A stretch of DNA of 9,727 nt, taken from the NCBI GenBank assembly GCA_030613045.1, contig JAUWMS010000055.1, positions 1-9,727 of the forward strand. Direction: 5' to 3'. Source of the DNA: Candidatus Latescibacterota bacterium (lineage in GTDB: Bacteria; Latescibacterota; 4484-107). A program made the translations under genes and the position numbers. The notes beneath the pieces are model-generated. The model saw only the letters and a program-made list of their open reading frames with translations. It ran no database searches and was not told the DNA's origin. Shown piece after piece: positions 1-5,658 of this stretch; the first letter of the stretch is position 1; the number at the start of each line of letters is the position of its first letter.

Positions 1-1
1 T

Positions 2-79
2 GTCTTCTGGCTTCTGTCCTCTGGCTTCTGGCCTCTGGCTTCTGGCTTCTGGCTTCTGGCTTCTGGCCTCTGCCTTCTG
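2..79. repeat. Heptamer tandem repeat (GGCTTCT)n
   Basis: About eleven copies of a 7-bp unit, GGCTTCT on the plus strand with variants GGCCTCT and GTCCTCT, run without interruption and fade into TTTTGACTT. The array ends only about ten bases from the stop codon of the dehydrogenase that reads toward it. It resembles the short tandemly repeated heptamers known from several repeat-rich bacterial genomes. No coding function is apparent. Copy number could vary by slippage. Confidence 0.9.
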
Positions 80-88
80 ACTTTTGAC

Positions 89-1123
89 TTACCTTCCCGC
101 CCCTCCGGTCATCCCCTCCACCTCTTGTCTTGAAACCTGTCCTTCCAAAGGCTGCCCATTCAGATAGCGCAAAATCTCGTCCACCGCGAACCGGCCTAAC
201 AACAGCCGTCCATTTCCCACGGCCCCCGCGATGTGCGGCGTCAGCAAACAGTTGGGCAAGGTGTAGAAGGGACTTCCCGGCTCCGGCGGTTCCGGGTCAG
301 TTACGTCGAGGCAGGCATAGATCCGGCCGGTTTTGAGTTCCCCGATCAGGGCGGCCTCATCCACCGTGGCTCCCCGTCCGGTATTGATGAAGAGTGCATC
401 ATCCTTCATGGAACGCAGCAAATCCGCGCTGAATAATCCTCTGGTTTTGGCCGTGGCGGGCACGCAGTTGTGGATGACCTCCGACGTGGCGCACAGTTCC
501 GTCAGATCCATCCGACGCACGCCGTATTCCTCGAAGAGCGCATCCGGAGCAAAGGGATCGCTGACCACGATGTCCAGATCCCGGAAGACACCGAGCAGCC
601 GGGCGAGATGACGCCCCACTCTGCCGAAACCCGCGATGCCCACCCGCATCGAGCAGAGTTCCCGACTCTGGTGGGAATCCCGAACCTTCCGCCAGAGGTC
701 GCCGTCCTGAAGCGCGCGATTTAGCGAAACGACCTGTTTCAGAGCGACGATGGTGATGGCCAGTGCAAACTCGGCCACGCCCCGGGCCAGCACGTCATTG
801 GCGGTGCTGAGGAGCAGTCCCCGTTTCCACACCGCATCCGTGGCCATGCGCGCCATACTTCCGGCGGCGTGCATCCACAGCTTCAGGTTCGGAGCCGGGG
901 ACAGCGCCTCCTCCGTGAGTTCCTGGGTTCCCCATCCGCTCAACAGGATGTCCGCCTCCCGCATCAGTTGGGTGATCTCGTCGAGATTCCATTCCTCCTG
1001 CTGGCGGTACCGGACGGTGCACCGGGCTTCTAACCGCTCCCAGTCCTGGGATGCAAAGCAGACGGATCGGATGGAAGGCGGAATGAGAACCGCTACTACC
1101 GATTTTTTTTCGGGATCGCTCAC
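89..1123 (-). CDS. D-2-hydroxyacid dehydrogenase (NAD-binding)
   Basis: A 344-residue member of the D-isomer-specific 2-hydroxyacid dehydrogenase family (phosphoglycerate/hydroxypyruvate reductase type), which interconverts a 2-keto acid and a D-2-hydroxyacid with NAD(P)H in the cytoplasm. The Rossmann motif GFGRVG is at about residues 165-170, followed by an acidic residue at the end of strand 2 (D189, in VVSDP), which favours NAD. The catalytic triad is visible as Arg250 (NTGRG), Glu278 (DVTDPEP) and His297 (TPHIAG). I chose the GTG at 1123 because AAAGGAGA lies five to six bases upstream. An in-frame GTG at 1156 has no such site and lies inside a palindromic repeat. It is the second gene of an operon, 43 bases after the amidohydrolase. 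The substrate cannot be read from sequence; a sugar-acid or keto-acid step linked to the hydrolase is an inference. Confidence 0.93.
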   Translation of the reverse strand: MSDPEKKSVVAVLIPPSIRSVCFASQDWERLEARCTVRYRQQEEWNLDEITQLMREADILLSGWGTQELTEEALSPAPNLKLWMHAAGSMARMATDAVWKRGLLLSTANDVLARGVAEFALAITIVALKQVVSLNRALQDGDLWRKVRDSHQSRELCSMRVGIAGFGRVGRHLARLLGVFRDLDIVVSDPFAPDALFEEYGVRRMDLTELCATSEVIHNCVPATAKTRGLFSADLLRSMKDDALFINTGRGATVDEAALIGELKTGRIYACLDVTDPEPPEPGSPFYTLPNCLLTPHIAGAVGNGRLLLGRFAVDEILRYLNGQPLEGQVSRQEVEGMTGGAGR

Positions 1124-1140
1124 CGGATCTCCTTTCACGT

Positions 1141-1170
1141 TAGCGGGCAGAGACACAGCTCTGCCCCTAC
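1141..1170. repeat. REP-like palindrome between two operon genes
   Basis: GGGCAGAG (1145-1152) and CTCTGCCC (1159-1166) form a perfect 8-bp inverted repeat around a six-base loop. On the minus strand the element reads GTAGGGGCAG, so its first bases supply the TAG stop of the amidohydrolase (1167-1169). It resembles the dispersed GTAGGGGCAG palindromes common in repeat-rich environmental genomes. In the mRNA it would form a small hairpin between the two genes. Confidence 0.7.
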
Positions 1171-1994
1171 TTCAAAATACGTTCGGCGTTTTTGCGCACG
1201 ATGCACTCTCTGGCTTCAGCAGAAATATCTACCGTTTTGATGTACTCCACGATGGGCGTTTTCTGTCTCTGCCGAAGGTAGTCCGTGCCGAAGAGGAGCC
1301 GGTCTTTGTTCCGCTCCAAGAATTGGCGTCCGAACTCCGGATCGCGGGTAAGCGCGTTGTACCCGGAGCCGGCGGAGAGATCGCCATAGACGTTGGGATA
1401 GGTCTGGAGGAGGATGTCCACTTTCCCGCCGGGCGTCACCGGACGTTTGGGATATCCCCCGCGGTCTTCGTCGCGCACATCGCCGCTGATTTCGGACCAC
1501 CAGTGCGTGGCGTGAAGGATAAACGTGGTTTCCGGGGCGGATTGGACCGCGTGCTCCAATCCCGGCAGTCCAATTTTATCCGTGTTCCTCAGACTATCCA
1601 TATGGATCACTATGGGGAGGCCCAATTCCCCGCAGGCCTGGTGGATGGCCATCAGCCGGGGATCGTCCACCGGAAGGCCTGCGAGGCATTCGCCAAAACC
1701 TTTCGCGCCCTGATCCACGTATTCCTCGATGATCGAACGAAAGTCGGTGTCGGGGCTGGATGTTCCGATGCGGGGATCCACGTTGCAGAAGGGGATCAAT
1801 CGGTCGGGGAAACGCCGACAGGACTTGAGGATATACGGAGAGGGCACGTAGTAATCCAACTCCTCCGGATTCTCGATGGCGAGCACCACCGCTTTCTCAA
1901 TGCCCTTCCGATCCATCCAGCGGACGAGTTTGCGCGCGGTCAGGTAGGGCTTGCCGTAAACAATTTTGCCGATGTGGGTGTGGATGTCAATCAT
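1167..1994 (-). CDS. Amidohydrolase-2 family metal-dependent hydrolase
   Basis: A 275-residue TIM-barrel hydrolase of the amidohydrolase 2 group (decarboxylase/lactonase-like enzymes). The N-terminal metal-binding HTH motif is at residues 5-7 (IDIHTHIG). Further candidate ligands follow in family order: Glu102 (GFGEC), His131 (VIHMD), His161 (LHATH) and the C-terminal Asp238 (FGTDY). It is close to the usual length and looks complete. The ATG at 1994 is preferred over the in-frame ATG at 2015 because GAAAGGAG lies seven bases upstream and the barrel starts at once. It is the first gene of an operon with the D-2-hydroxyacid dehydrogenase and has a promoter at 2136-2164. The substrate is unknown. 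Lactone or amide hydrolysis, or decarboxylation, are all possible in this family. Confidence 0.9.
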   Translation of the reverse strand: MIDIHTHIGKIVYGKPYLTARKLVRWMDRKGIEKAVVLAIENPEELDYYVPSPYILKSCRRFPDRLIPFCNVDPRIGTSSPDTDFRSIIEEYVDQGAKGFGECLAGLPVDDPRLMAIHQACGELGLPIVIHMDSLRNTDKIGLPGLEHAVQSAPETTFILHATHWWSEISGDVRDEDRGGYPKRPVTPGGKVDILLQTYPNVYGDLSAGSGYNALTRDPEFGRQFLERNKDRLLFGTDYLRQRQKTPIVEYIKTVDISAEARECIVRKNAERILK

Positions 1995-2068
1995 TGGGTG
2001 GCTCCTTTCAAGCATGTCGGCAGATCGAGGAGGGGAACGTTGGCTTCTCCGAAGAAGCGTTATGAAGC

Positions 2069-2089
2069 GTGAAACGGGAGACGTGAGAC
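2069..2089. repeat. Three degenerate heptamers in the amidohydrolase leader
   Basis: GTGAAAC, GGGAGAC and GTGAGAC follow one another directly. This is a second, unrelated 7-bp periodic tract, here inside the long 5' leader of the minus-strand operon. It may be a decayed heptamer repeat. No function is visible. Confidence 0.5.
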
Positions 2090-2135
2090 AAGGCTGCTGC
2101 TTTTCTATGCACCTATTCGGACGCTACGGGAATGG

Positions 2136-2164
2136 AATATGGGCATAGATGGCGTGTTTGTCAA
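2136..2164 (-). promoter_or_regulatory. Probable sigma-70 promoter of the amidohydrolase operon
   Basis: Read on the minus strand, a perfect -35 TTGACA (2164-2159), a 17-base spacer and CATATT (2141-2136, 4 of 6 to consensus) point at the amidohydrolase. The implied leader is roughly 135 bases. The -35 overlaps the left edge of repeat R1, so insertion of R1 may have created or preserved part of it. Confidence 0.5.
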
Positions 2165-2261
2165 GTCCTTTTTGGCCCGAATTCCTGATAGGTTGTTTTT
2201 TTTCTTGAAAATGTGATCTTGTTCGGTTATACTGTTGGCAGATTTTCGGGAACTTTCCTGG
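2162..2261 (+). repeat. Repeat R1 (copy of the 3590-3690 repeat)
   Basis: This 100-bp sequence begins CAAGTCCTTTTTGGCCCGAA and ends AGATTTTCGGGAACTTTCCTGG minus its first bases. It matches 3590-3690 at about 80 percent identity, with both ends nearly identical and the centre diverged. It is followed immediately by 38 bp of integrase gene sequence that also occurs at 4188-4225. R1 keeps the uninterrupted R/integrase junction that carries a 494-bp insertion at the second copy. Confidence 0.85.
2205..2233 (+). promoter_or_regulatory. Promoter inside R1
   Basis: TTGAAA (2205-2210), a 17-base spacer and TATACT (2228-2233) form a near-consensus sigma-70 promoter reading right. The same geometry is kept in R2 even though the centre of the repeat has diverged. 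It would transcribe the chimeric integrase/HsdR fragment and the KilA-N remnant. Confidence 0.55.
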
Positions 2262-2299
2262 GTTGTTTCATGGCTTTCCCATGCGCCTGCTCGAAGAAG
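2262..2299 (+). pseudogene. Short integrase gene fragment (duplicate)
   Basis: These 38 bp match 4188-4225 with two substitutions. In frame they read FHGFPMRLLEE, which corresponds to the box II stretch (RHSFATHLLE) of tyrosine recombinases of the integron-integrase type. The catalytic Arg that normally precedes the His is replaced by Phe. The fragment joins the HsdR remnant in frame at about 2300. Confidence 0.65.
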
Positions 2300-2508
2300 C
2301 CGACGCCATCCCGGCCATCAAGACCTACTTCAGGGCCTGTGTCATCAGCGATCAGGTGCGCCACATCATCGAGAGCAAGCAGTTCACCGACCCGGCCACC
2401 AACCCGGTCTTTCCCACCCGCGACTTCCGCGCTGTGCCAGAGAAGTACCGCTTTCTCATTCCCGAATACGTCAAGGATTACGTTTCACTCAACCAGTTCG
2501 CTGCATAG
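2300..2508 (+). pseudogene. C-terminal fragment of a type I restriction R subunit (HsdR-like)
   Basis: About 69 codons running from AIPAIKTYFRACV to VSLNQFAA and a TAG stop. This looks like the tail of an HsdR-type DEAD/DEAH translocase-nuclease: the stretches RHIIESKQFTDPATNPVF, DFRAVPEKYR and IPEYVKDYVSLNQF recall that family's C-terminus. The motor and nuclease domains are missing, so it cannot cut DNA. It is fused in frame to integrase debris, giving an 81-codon chimeric reading frame from the TTG at 2263. The identification rests on memory of the family and on the adjacent KilA-N and HsdM pieces. It has no promoter of its own except that in R1. Confidence 0.55.
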
Positions 2509-2515
2509 GAAAAAG

Positions 2516-3425
2516 ATGACTAAACAAAAGAAATTAACCATTGATGTTCAGGGGACGACCATCACCGTTCTTTCCCAGAAGGATGAGGACTACATTTCCC
2601 TGACCGATATGCTCAAGGCGAAAGATGGCGATTTTTTTATTTGCGCAGCCTGGGTTTAATACCCCGCCCCTTGGGGCGTTCAATGCTTTTATAGATACCC
2701 CGCTGCTTGCGGCGGGGTAGTTCACTTCGGACTGGCTGCGGAACCGCAACACCGTCGAGTTTCTCGGCATATGGGAGCGTGTTCACAATTCCGACTTTAA
2801 TTATGGCGAATTCGCCATAATTAGAAGCCAAGCCGGCCTGAACAGCTACAAGATTAGCGTCAAGGAGTGGGTCGCCAAAACCAATGCTGTCGGTCTGCGG
2901 GCCACCGCGGGAAGGTACGGCGGCACCTATGCCCACAAGGACATCGCCTTTGAATTCGGCATGTGGATCAGCCCGGAATTCAAAATCTACCTCATTAAGG
3001 AGTTCCAACGTCTCAAGGAAGACGAAAACAGCCGCCTGTCGCTTGCTTGGAACCTGAATCGCACCCTTTCCAAGCTCAACTACCGCATCCACACCGACGC
3101 CATCAAAGCGCGCCTGATTCCAGGAACTATTACACCCGCGCAGGCCGCCACCACCTACGCCAATAAAGCAGACATGCTCAATGTGGCCCTTTTCGGCCAG
3201 ACAGCCAAACAATGGAGGGATCCCAATCCCAACCTGGAAGGAAACATGCGCGATTACGCCACCATCGAACAACTACTGGTGCTGGCCAATATAGAAAGCA
3301 TGAACGCCGAACTCATTCACATGGGGCTGTCACATGGGGAACGTCTCAAACGCCTCAATGACATCGCCATCCGCCAGATGCAGGTGCTTACTGCTGCACC
3401 GGCACTCAAACAACTTAAGGAATAG
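2516..3425 (+). pseudogene. KilA-N domain protein, interrupted by an 85-bp insertion
   Basis: The gene starts at the ATG at 2516 with AGGA five bases upstream. Codons 1-42 (TIDVQGTTITV, DEDYISLTDMLKAKDGDFFI) read normally until an insertion at 2642-2726 brings an in-frame TAA at 2657 and a one-base shift. The remainder continues open from 2727 to the TAG at 3423-3425: SDWLRNRNTVEFLGIWE, the KilA-N core GRYGGTYAHKDIAFEFGMW, then a C-terminal region with RIHTDAIK and GNMRDYATIEQL. KilA-N is a DNA-binding domain found in phage proteins and in accessory genes inside type I restriction loci, which fits its position between the HsdR and HsdM pieces. Without the insertion it would be about 274 residues. 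A start at the ATG at 2961 could still yield a 154-residue C-terminal product. Confidence 0.8.
2642..2726. mobile_element. 85-bp double-hairpin insertion in the KilA-N gene
   Basis: Removing these 85 bp joins GATGGCGATTTTTTTATT to TCGGACTGG and restores a continuous KilA-N reading frame. It holds two hairpins: CGCCCC/GGGGCG (2665-2670 with 2673-2678) and an 11-bp arm TACCCCGCTGC/GCGGCGGGGTA (2696-2706 with 2709-2719, one wobble pair). Such ACCCCGC..GCGGGGT palindromes are typical of REP/MITE-like dispersed repeats. There is no coding capacity and no obvious long target duplication; exact ends are uncertain by a base or two. Confidence 0.75.
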
Positions 3426-3428
3426 TTC

Positions 3429-3587
3429 ATGCTCGACACCGATACCAAACGCCGCATCGACACCGCCCGCGACATCCTCGTGGGCAAGGTGCCCGACCCC
3501 AAGTCCCAGGTCGAGCAGATCACCATCGCCCTGATCTACAAGTTCATGGACGACAAGGACACCGAGAGTGAAGAGTTCGGCTGTCAG
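3429..3587 (+). pseudogene. N-terminal fragment of a type I methyltransferase (HsdM)
   Basis: The ATG at 3429 lies three bases after the KilA-N stop and begins MLDTDTKRRIDTARDILVGK, then VPDPKSQVEQITIALIYKFMDD, the typical N-terminus of HsdM-type N6-adenine methylases. After about 53 codons it runs into repeat R2. All catalytic motifs (the SAM-binding FxGxG and the NPPY/F motif) are missing. The frame stays open into the repeats as far as 3782, making a 117-codon chimeric frame. The KilA-N to HsdM spacing shows that the original locus was an R / KilA-N / M operon. Confidence 0.8.
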
Positions 3588-3589
3588 CG

Positions 3590-3690
3590 CAAGTCCTTTT
3601 TGGCCCGAACTCCCGGATACACAGTTTTTTCGCTTGACAATCTGATCTTATCCTCTTATTTTCTTGGAAGATTTTCGGGAACTTTCCTGG
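3590..3690 (+). repeat. Repeat R2 (second copy of R1)
   Basis: A 101-bp direct repeat of 2162-2261, about 80 percent identical, with the same two conserved ends. Its right end is cut off from its integrase partner by the 494-bp A-B-A element. The last four bases (CTGG, 3687-3690) recur as 4185-4188 on the far side of that element. Confidence 0.85.
3634..3662 (+). promoter_or_regulatory. Promoter-like pair inside R2
   Basis: TTGACA (3634-3639, perfect), a 17-base spacer and TATTTT (3657-3662, 4 of 6) sit at the same place as the promoter in R1. It would read rightward into the A-B-A element. Confidence 0.4.
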
Positions 3691-3831
3691 CCTGCATTAT
3701 TCACAAATCTGCCCAGAGTATTCTTTCGTTATTTGTACGCCAGGGTGTTTTGGATTTCCGGTTTCAAAACGTTATTTTTTAAGAAAAGCCCGAAGTTAGG
3801 GCGCATCATGCAAGGCTTGTGAATAATCCGG
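3691..3831 (-). repeat. Repeat module A, copy 1
   Basis: About 140 bp with terminal inverted repeats built on ATTATTCACAA. Conserved interior landmarks are GTTTTGGATTTCCGGTTTCAA and GGGCGCATCATGCAAGGCTT minus an end base. It lies in the same orientation as copy 2 and opposite to the two right-hand copies. Confidence 0.85.
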
Positions 3832-4043
3832 GTTCTGTCCCGTCAGGGACTAAATATCTATAGCAGAACAATCCAAAAATCATTTCTAAGTCCCGTAGGG
3901 ACGGCATATTTATTCAATATCCTTCCGAATGCACCTTTCGTCATTATGTGTTTGCCGTGTATATTTCGTCCCTCACGGGACTTGAGGAAGGTTTTCGGCT
4001 ATTTCAAATGCTACAAATATCTTGTCCCTGACGGGACATCTGT
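3832..4043. repeat. Repeat module B: four GTCCC/GGGAC hairpins in mirror arrangement
   Basis: Four small palindromes are at 3837-3850, 3890-3902, 3968-3981 and 4024-4037, each GTCCC, a 3-4 base loop and GGGAC. The left pair and right pair are reverse complements of each other, including the intervening text (ATATCTATAGCA against TGCTACAAATAT), so the whole module is one large inverted repeat around a centre near 3930. It resembles a BIME/REP pair. It holds no gene. Confidence 0.85.
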
Positions 4044-4184
4044 CCTGCATGATTCACAAATTTCCCAAAAACCCTCTTTCGTTTTTGTGCGGCAAAGTGT
4101 TTTGGATTTCCGGTTTCAAGACGTTATTTTTAAAGAAAAACCCGAAGTTAGGGCGCATCATGCAAGGCTTGTGAATAATCCAGG
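4044..4184 (-). repeat. Repeat module A, copy 2
   Basis: The second direct copy of module A in the left composite. It shares GTTTTGGATTTCCGGTTTCAA and the 3' stretch CATCATGCAAGGCTTGTGAA with copy 1. Its right end forms the outer boundary of the composite and carries the CTGG target duplication. Confidence 0.85.
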
Positions 4185-4188
4185 CTGG

Positions 4189-4320
4189 GTTGTTTCATGG
4201 CTTTCCCACGCGCTTGCTCGAAGACGGCTATGACATTCGGACCATCCAGGAGTTGCTCGGGCATAAGGACGTATGCACCGCGATGATCTATACATATCTG
4301 CTGAACCGAGGTACAAGGGG
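4189..4320 (+). pseudogene. C-terminal remnant of an integron-type tyrosine integrase
   Basis: About 42 codons read [14 protein letters not shown], then [13 protein letters not shown], then [10 protein letters not shown], closely matching the end of integron integrases ([26 protein letters not shown]...MIYTHVLNRG). The LGH histidine and the catalytic tyrosine (MIYT) are kept, but the preceding Arg of box II and the whole N-terminal part are gone. After NRGTRG the similarity stops and the frame drifts on to 4438. The protein cannot recombine DNA. It ties the nearby attC-like sites to a former integron. Its orientation matches that of the downstream genes, as in the less common reverse integrons. 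Confidence 0.8.
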
Positions 4321-4427
4321 CATTTGCAATGACGGGAAGGTATGGCCGGAACGTTATCTGGAAAACCACCTAATCAATAGTTCAGTTCGATGTCATGAAT
4401 TATTCGTAGTAGAAGGAAACATTAGCT

Positions 4428-5537
4428 ATGAAACATAGAGAAAGAGTGCTCGCGGCACTGAACCACGAAGAACCTGACCGATGCCCCATGCAAATCAGTT
4501 TCACGCCTGAATTTGCCGAACGGCTTCGGCCCCAAATCGGAAATTATCCCAGGAAAGTGCATAACCCTCATGGAGGAGGGAACGCCTATGAATTGGAACG
4601 AGCTCTTGACGAAGACATGCTGCTGACCTCTGTAGGATGGGCTAATTCGTACTACCAGGAATGCGAACCGGGCGCCTTCTATACGGACGAATGGAATATA
4701 GGATGGAACGTGCATCAATACGACACGAAATTCGGGAAGGGCGTTTACACCGAGATTGTCGCGCACCCTCTGGCTAAAGATGACGCGATTGAAAGCTACA
4801 TTACGCCTGATCCAAATCGCGACGACCTCTACCGAGAAAGCGAGTGGGTCATCCGCAAATTCAAGGATGAGTACTGGATAGTAGGAGTAACGGTAACCAC
4901 CATATTCGAAGCCGCCTGGGCCTTGCGCGGTCTGGAGCGGTTAATGATCGACATGATGGTCAATCCCGAACTGGCCCACCGCATCCTGGATATCCCCTAC
5001 AGTTATCACTTGACTGCTGCCCGCCGACTCGTTGAGATGGGAGTCGATATGATCTGGACGGGTGACGATATGGGCGCGCAGCATGGAATGCTTATGTCAC
5101 CTGAACTATGGCGCATATTTATGAAGCCGCGCATGGCGACTTTTATCCGCACTCTTAAAAACATCAACCCCGAACTCAAGGTGGCCTACCATTCAGATGG
5201 GAATATCTATCCCATTATTGAAGAACTGATTGAGATTGGTGTCGATGTGCTTAATCCTATCCAGCCTGCGTGCATGGATCCCGCCCAAATCAAGGCCGAT
5301 TTTGGCGACCGCCTTTGCTTCTGGGGGACAATTGATGAGCAGCATACGCTGCCATTCGGTAACCAAAATGATGTTCGTCAGGAAGTTAGACAACGATTGC
5401 GAACCATTGGGAAAGATGGGGGTCTGATTCTCGGCCCTACGCATCATGTCCAACTTGACACTCCCCTTGAAAACTTCTGGGCCATGGTCGAGACAATCAG
5501 GGAAACGCCGTATTCAGCTATAAACCAGCTTACATGA
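4428..5537 (+). CDS. Uroporphyrinogen decarboxylase (URO-D) family protein, methyltransferase type
   Basis: A complete 369-residue protein of the URO-D TIM-barrel superfamily, in the branch that includes MtaA/CmuA-like corrinoid methyltransferases rather than haem-pathway HemE. Landmarks are the N-terminal [24 protein letters not shown] at 212-216, HSDG at 255-258 (putative zinc or substrate His), DVLNPIQ at 273-279, WGTID at 299-303 and [12 protein letters not shown] at 331-342. The ATG at 4428 has GAAGGAAA about ten bases upstream. No corrinoid protein or methyltransferase partner is in the window, so the substrate is unknown. Lone URO-D paralogues like this are numerous in environmental genomes. 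It follows the integrase remnant, and an attC-like site lies 44 bases after its stop, so it may once have been an integron cassette. Confidence 0.9.
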   Translation: MKHRERVLAALNHEEPDRCPMQISFTPEFAERLRPQIGNYPRKVHNPHGGGNAYELERALDEDMLLTSVGWANSYYQECEPGAFYTDEWNIGWNVHQYDTKFGKGVYTEIVAHPLAKDDAIESYITPDPNRDDLYRESEWVIRKFKDEYWIVGVTVTTIFEAAWALRGLERLMIDMMVNPELAHRILDIPYSYHLTAARRLVEMGVDMIWTGDDMGAQHGMLMSPELWRIFMKPRMATFIRTLKNINPELKVAYHSDGNIYPIIEELIEIGVDVLNPIQPACMDPAQIKADFGDRLCFWGTIDEQHTLPFGNQNDVRQEVRQRLRTIGKDGGLILGPTHHVQLDTPLENFWAMVETIRETPYSAINQLT

Positions 5538-5580
5538 AGTAGAATAATGTCTGAAAAGCATGAATAGCGGTAGGAAAGGC

Positions 5581-5638
5581 ATCGAACTACCGGCTGCAGC
5601 GGACGGCTATTCACCGCCGGCGAGCTGGAACGTCAGGC
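5581..5638 (+). other. attC-like integron recombination site (upstream of the TIR-like gene)
   Basis: The parts read in order ATCGAAC (R'' box, one mismatch to RYYYAAC), a five-base spacer, GCTGCAGC (L''), a hairpin GGACGG..CCGCC, GGCGAGC (L'), a spacer and GTCAGGC (R', one mismatch to GTTRRRY). The L'' arm carries an extra G relative to L', the asymmetry expected of attC. The GCTGCAGCGGACGG..GAACGTTAGGCA layout is one I recognise from gene cassettes. The R boxes have drifted, so it may be inactive. Confirmation needs an attC covariance search. Confidence 0.6.
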
Positions 5639-5658
5639 ATTTAAGGGGATGCATTGCC

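Larger units (their letters stand above)
3691..4184. mobile_element. Composite repeat element A-B-A (left copy)
   Basis: A 494-bp unit that begins CCTGCATTATTCACAAAT and ends in the inverse of CCTGGATTATTCACAAG, so its outer ends are inverted repeats matching at 14 of the first 15 bases. It is flanked by CTGG on both sides. Cutting it out with one CTGG restores the R1-type junction seen at 2251-2280. It consists of two direct A modules (3691-3831 and 4044-4184) around a palindromic B module (3832-4043). No transposase is encoded, so it is a MITE-like passenger. An inverted relative lies at 9059-9536. Ends beginning CC with a 4-bp duplication would fit an IS1380-type source, but this is only a suggestion. 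Confidence 0.8.

Noticed and set aside
750..2072. Long plus-strand open frame opposite the amidohydrolase and dehydrogenase
   Set aside because: It is antisense to two genes with clear catalytic motifs and good ribosome sites, and its product has no recognisable domain.
2637..3272. Minus-strand open frame across the KilA-N gene
   Set aside because: It is antisense to the KilA-N remnant and begins in the hairpin insertion. The plus-strand reading has clear family similarity.
3832..4043. CRISPR array
   Set aside because: The repeats are short palindromes at uneven spacing (53-78 bp), arranged in mirror orientation, with conserved and not unique spacers and no cas gene.
3946..4233. Open frame reading through module B and module A
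   Set aside because: The translation (PSRDLRK, YLVPDGTS) is simply the palindromic repeats read in one frame. The same happens at 9098-9295 and 9363-9626 on the other strand.
4300..4359. Third attC or attI site ending in GTTATCT (4353-4359) after the integrase remnant
   Set aside because: Only the R'-like box is suggestive. No paired L boxes or convincing R'' partner could be found.
5560..5658. N-terminal extension of the TIR-like protein from the ATG at 5560
   Set aside because: This stretch is the attC-like hairpin, and the ATG at 5659 has an AAGGGG site and starts directly before the fold.
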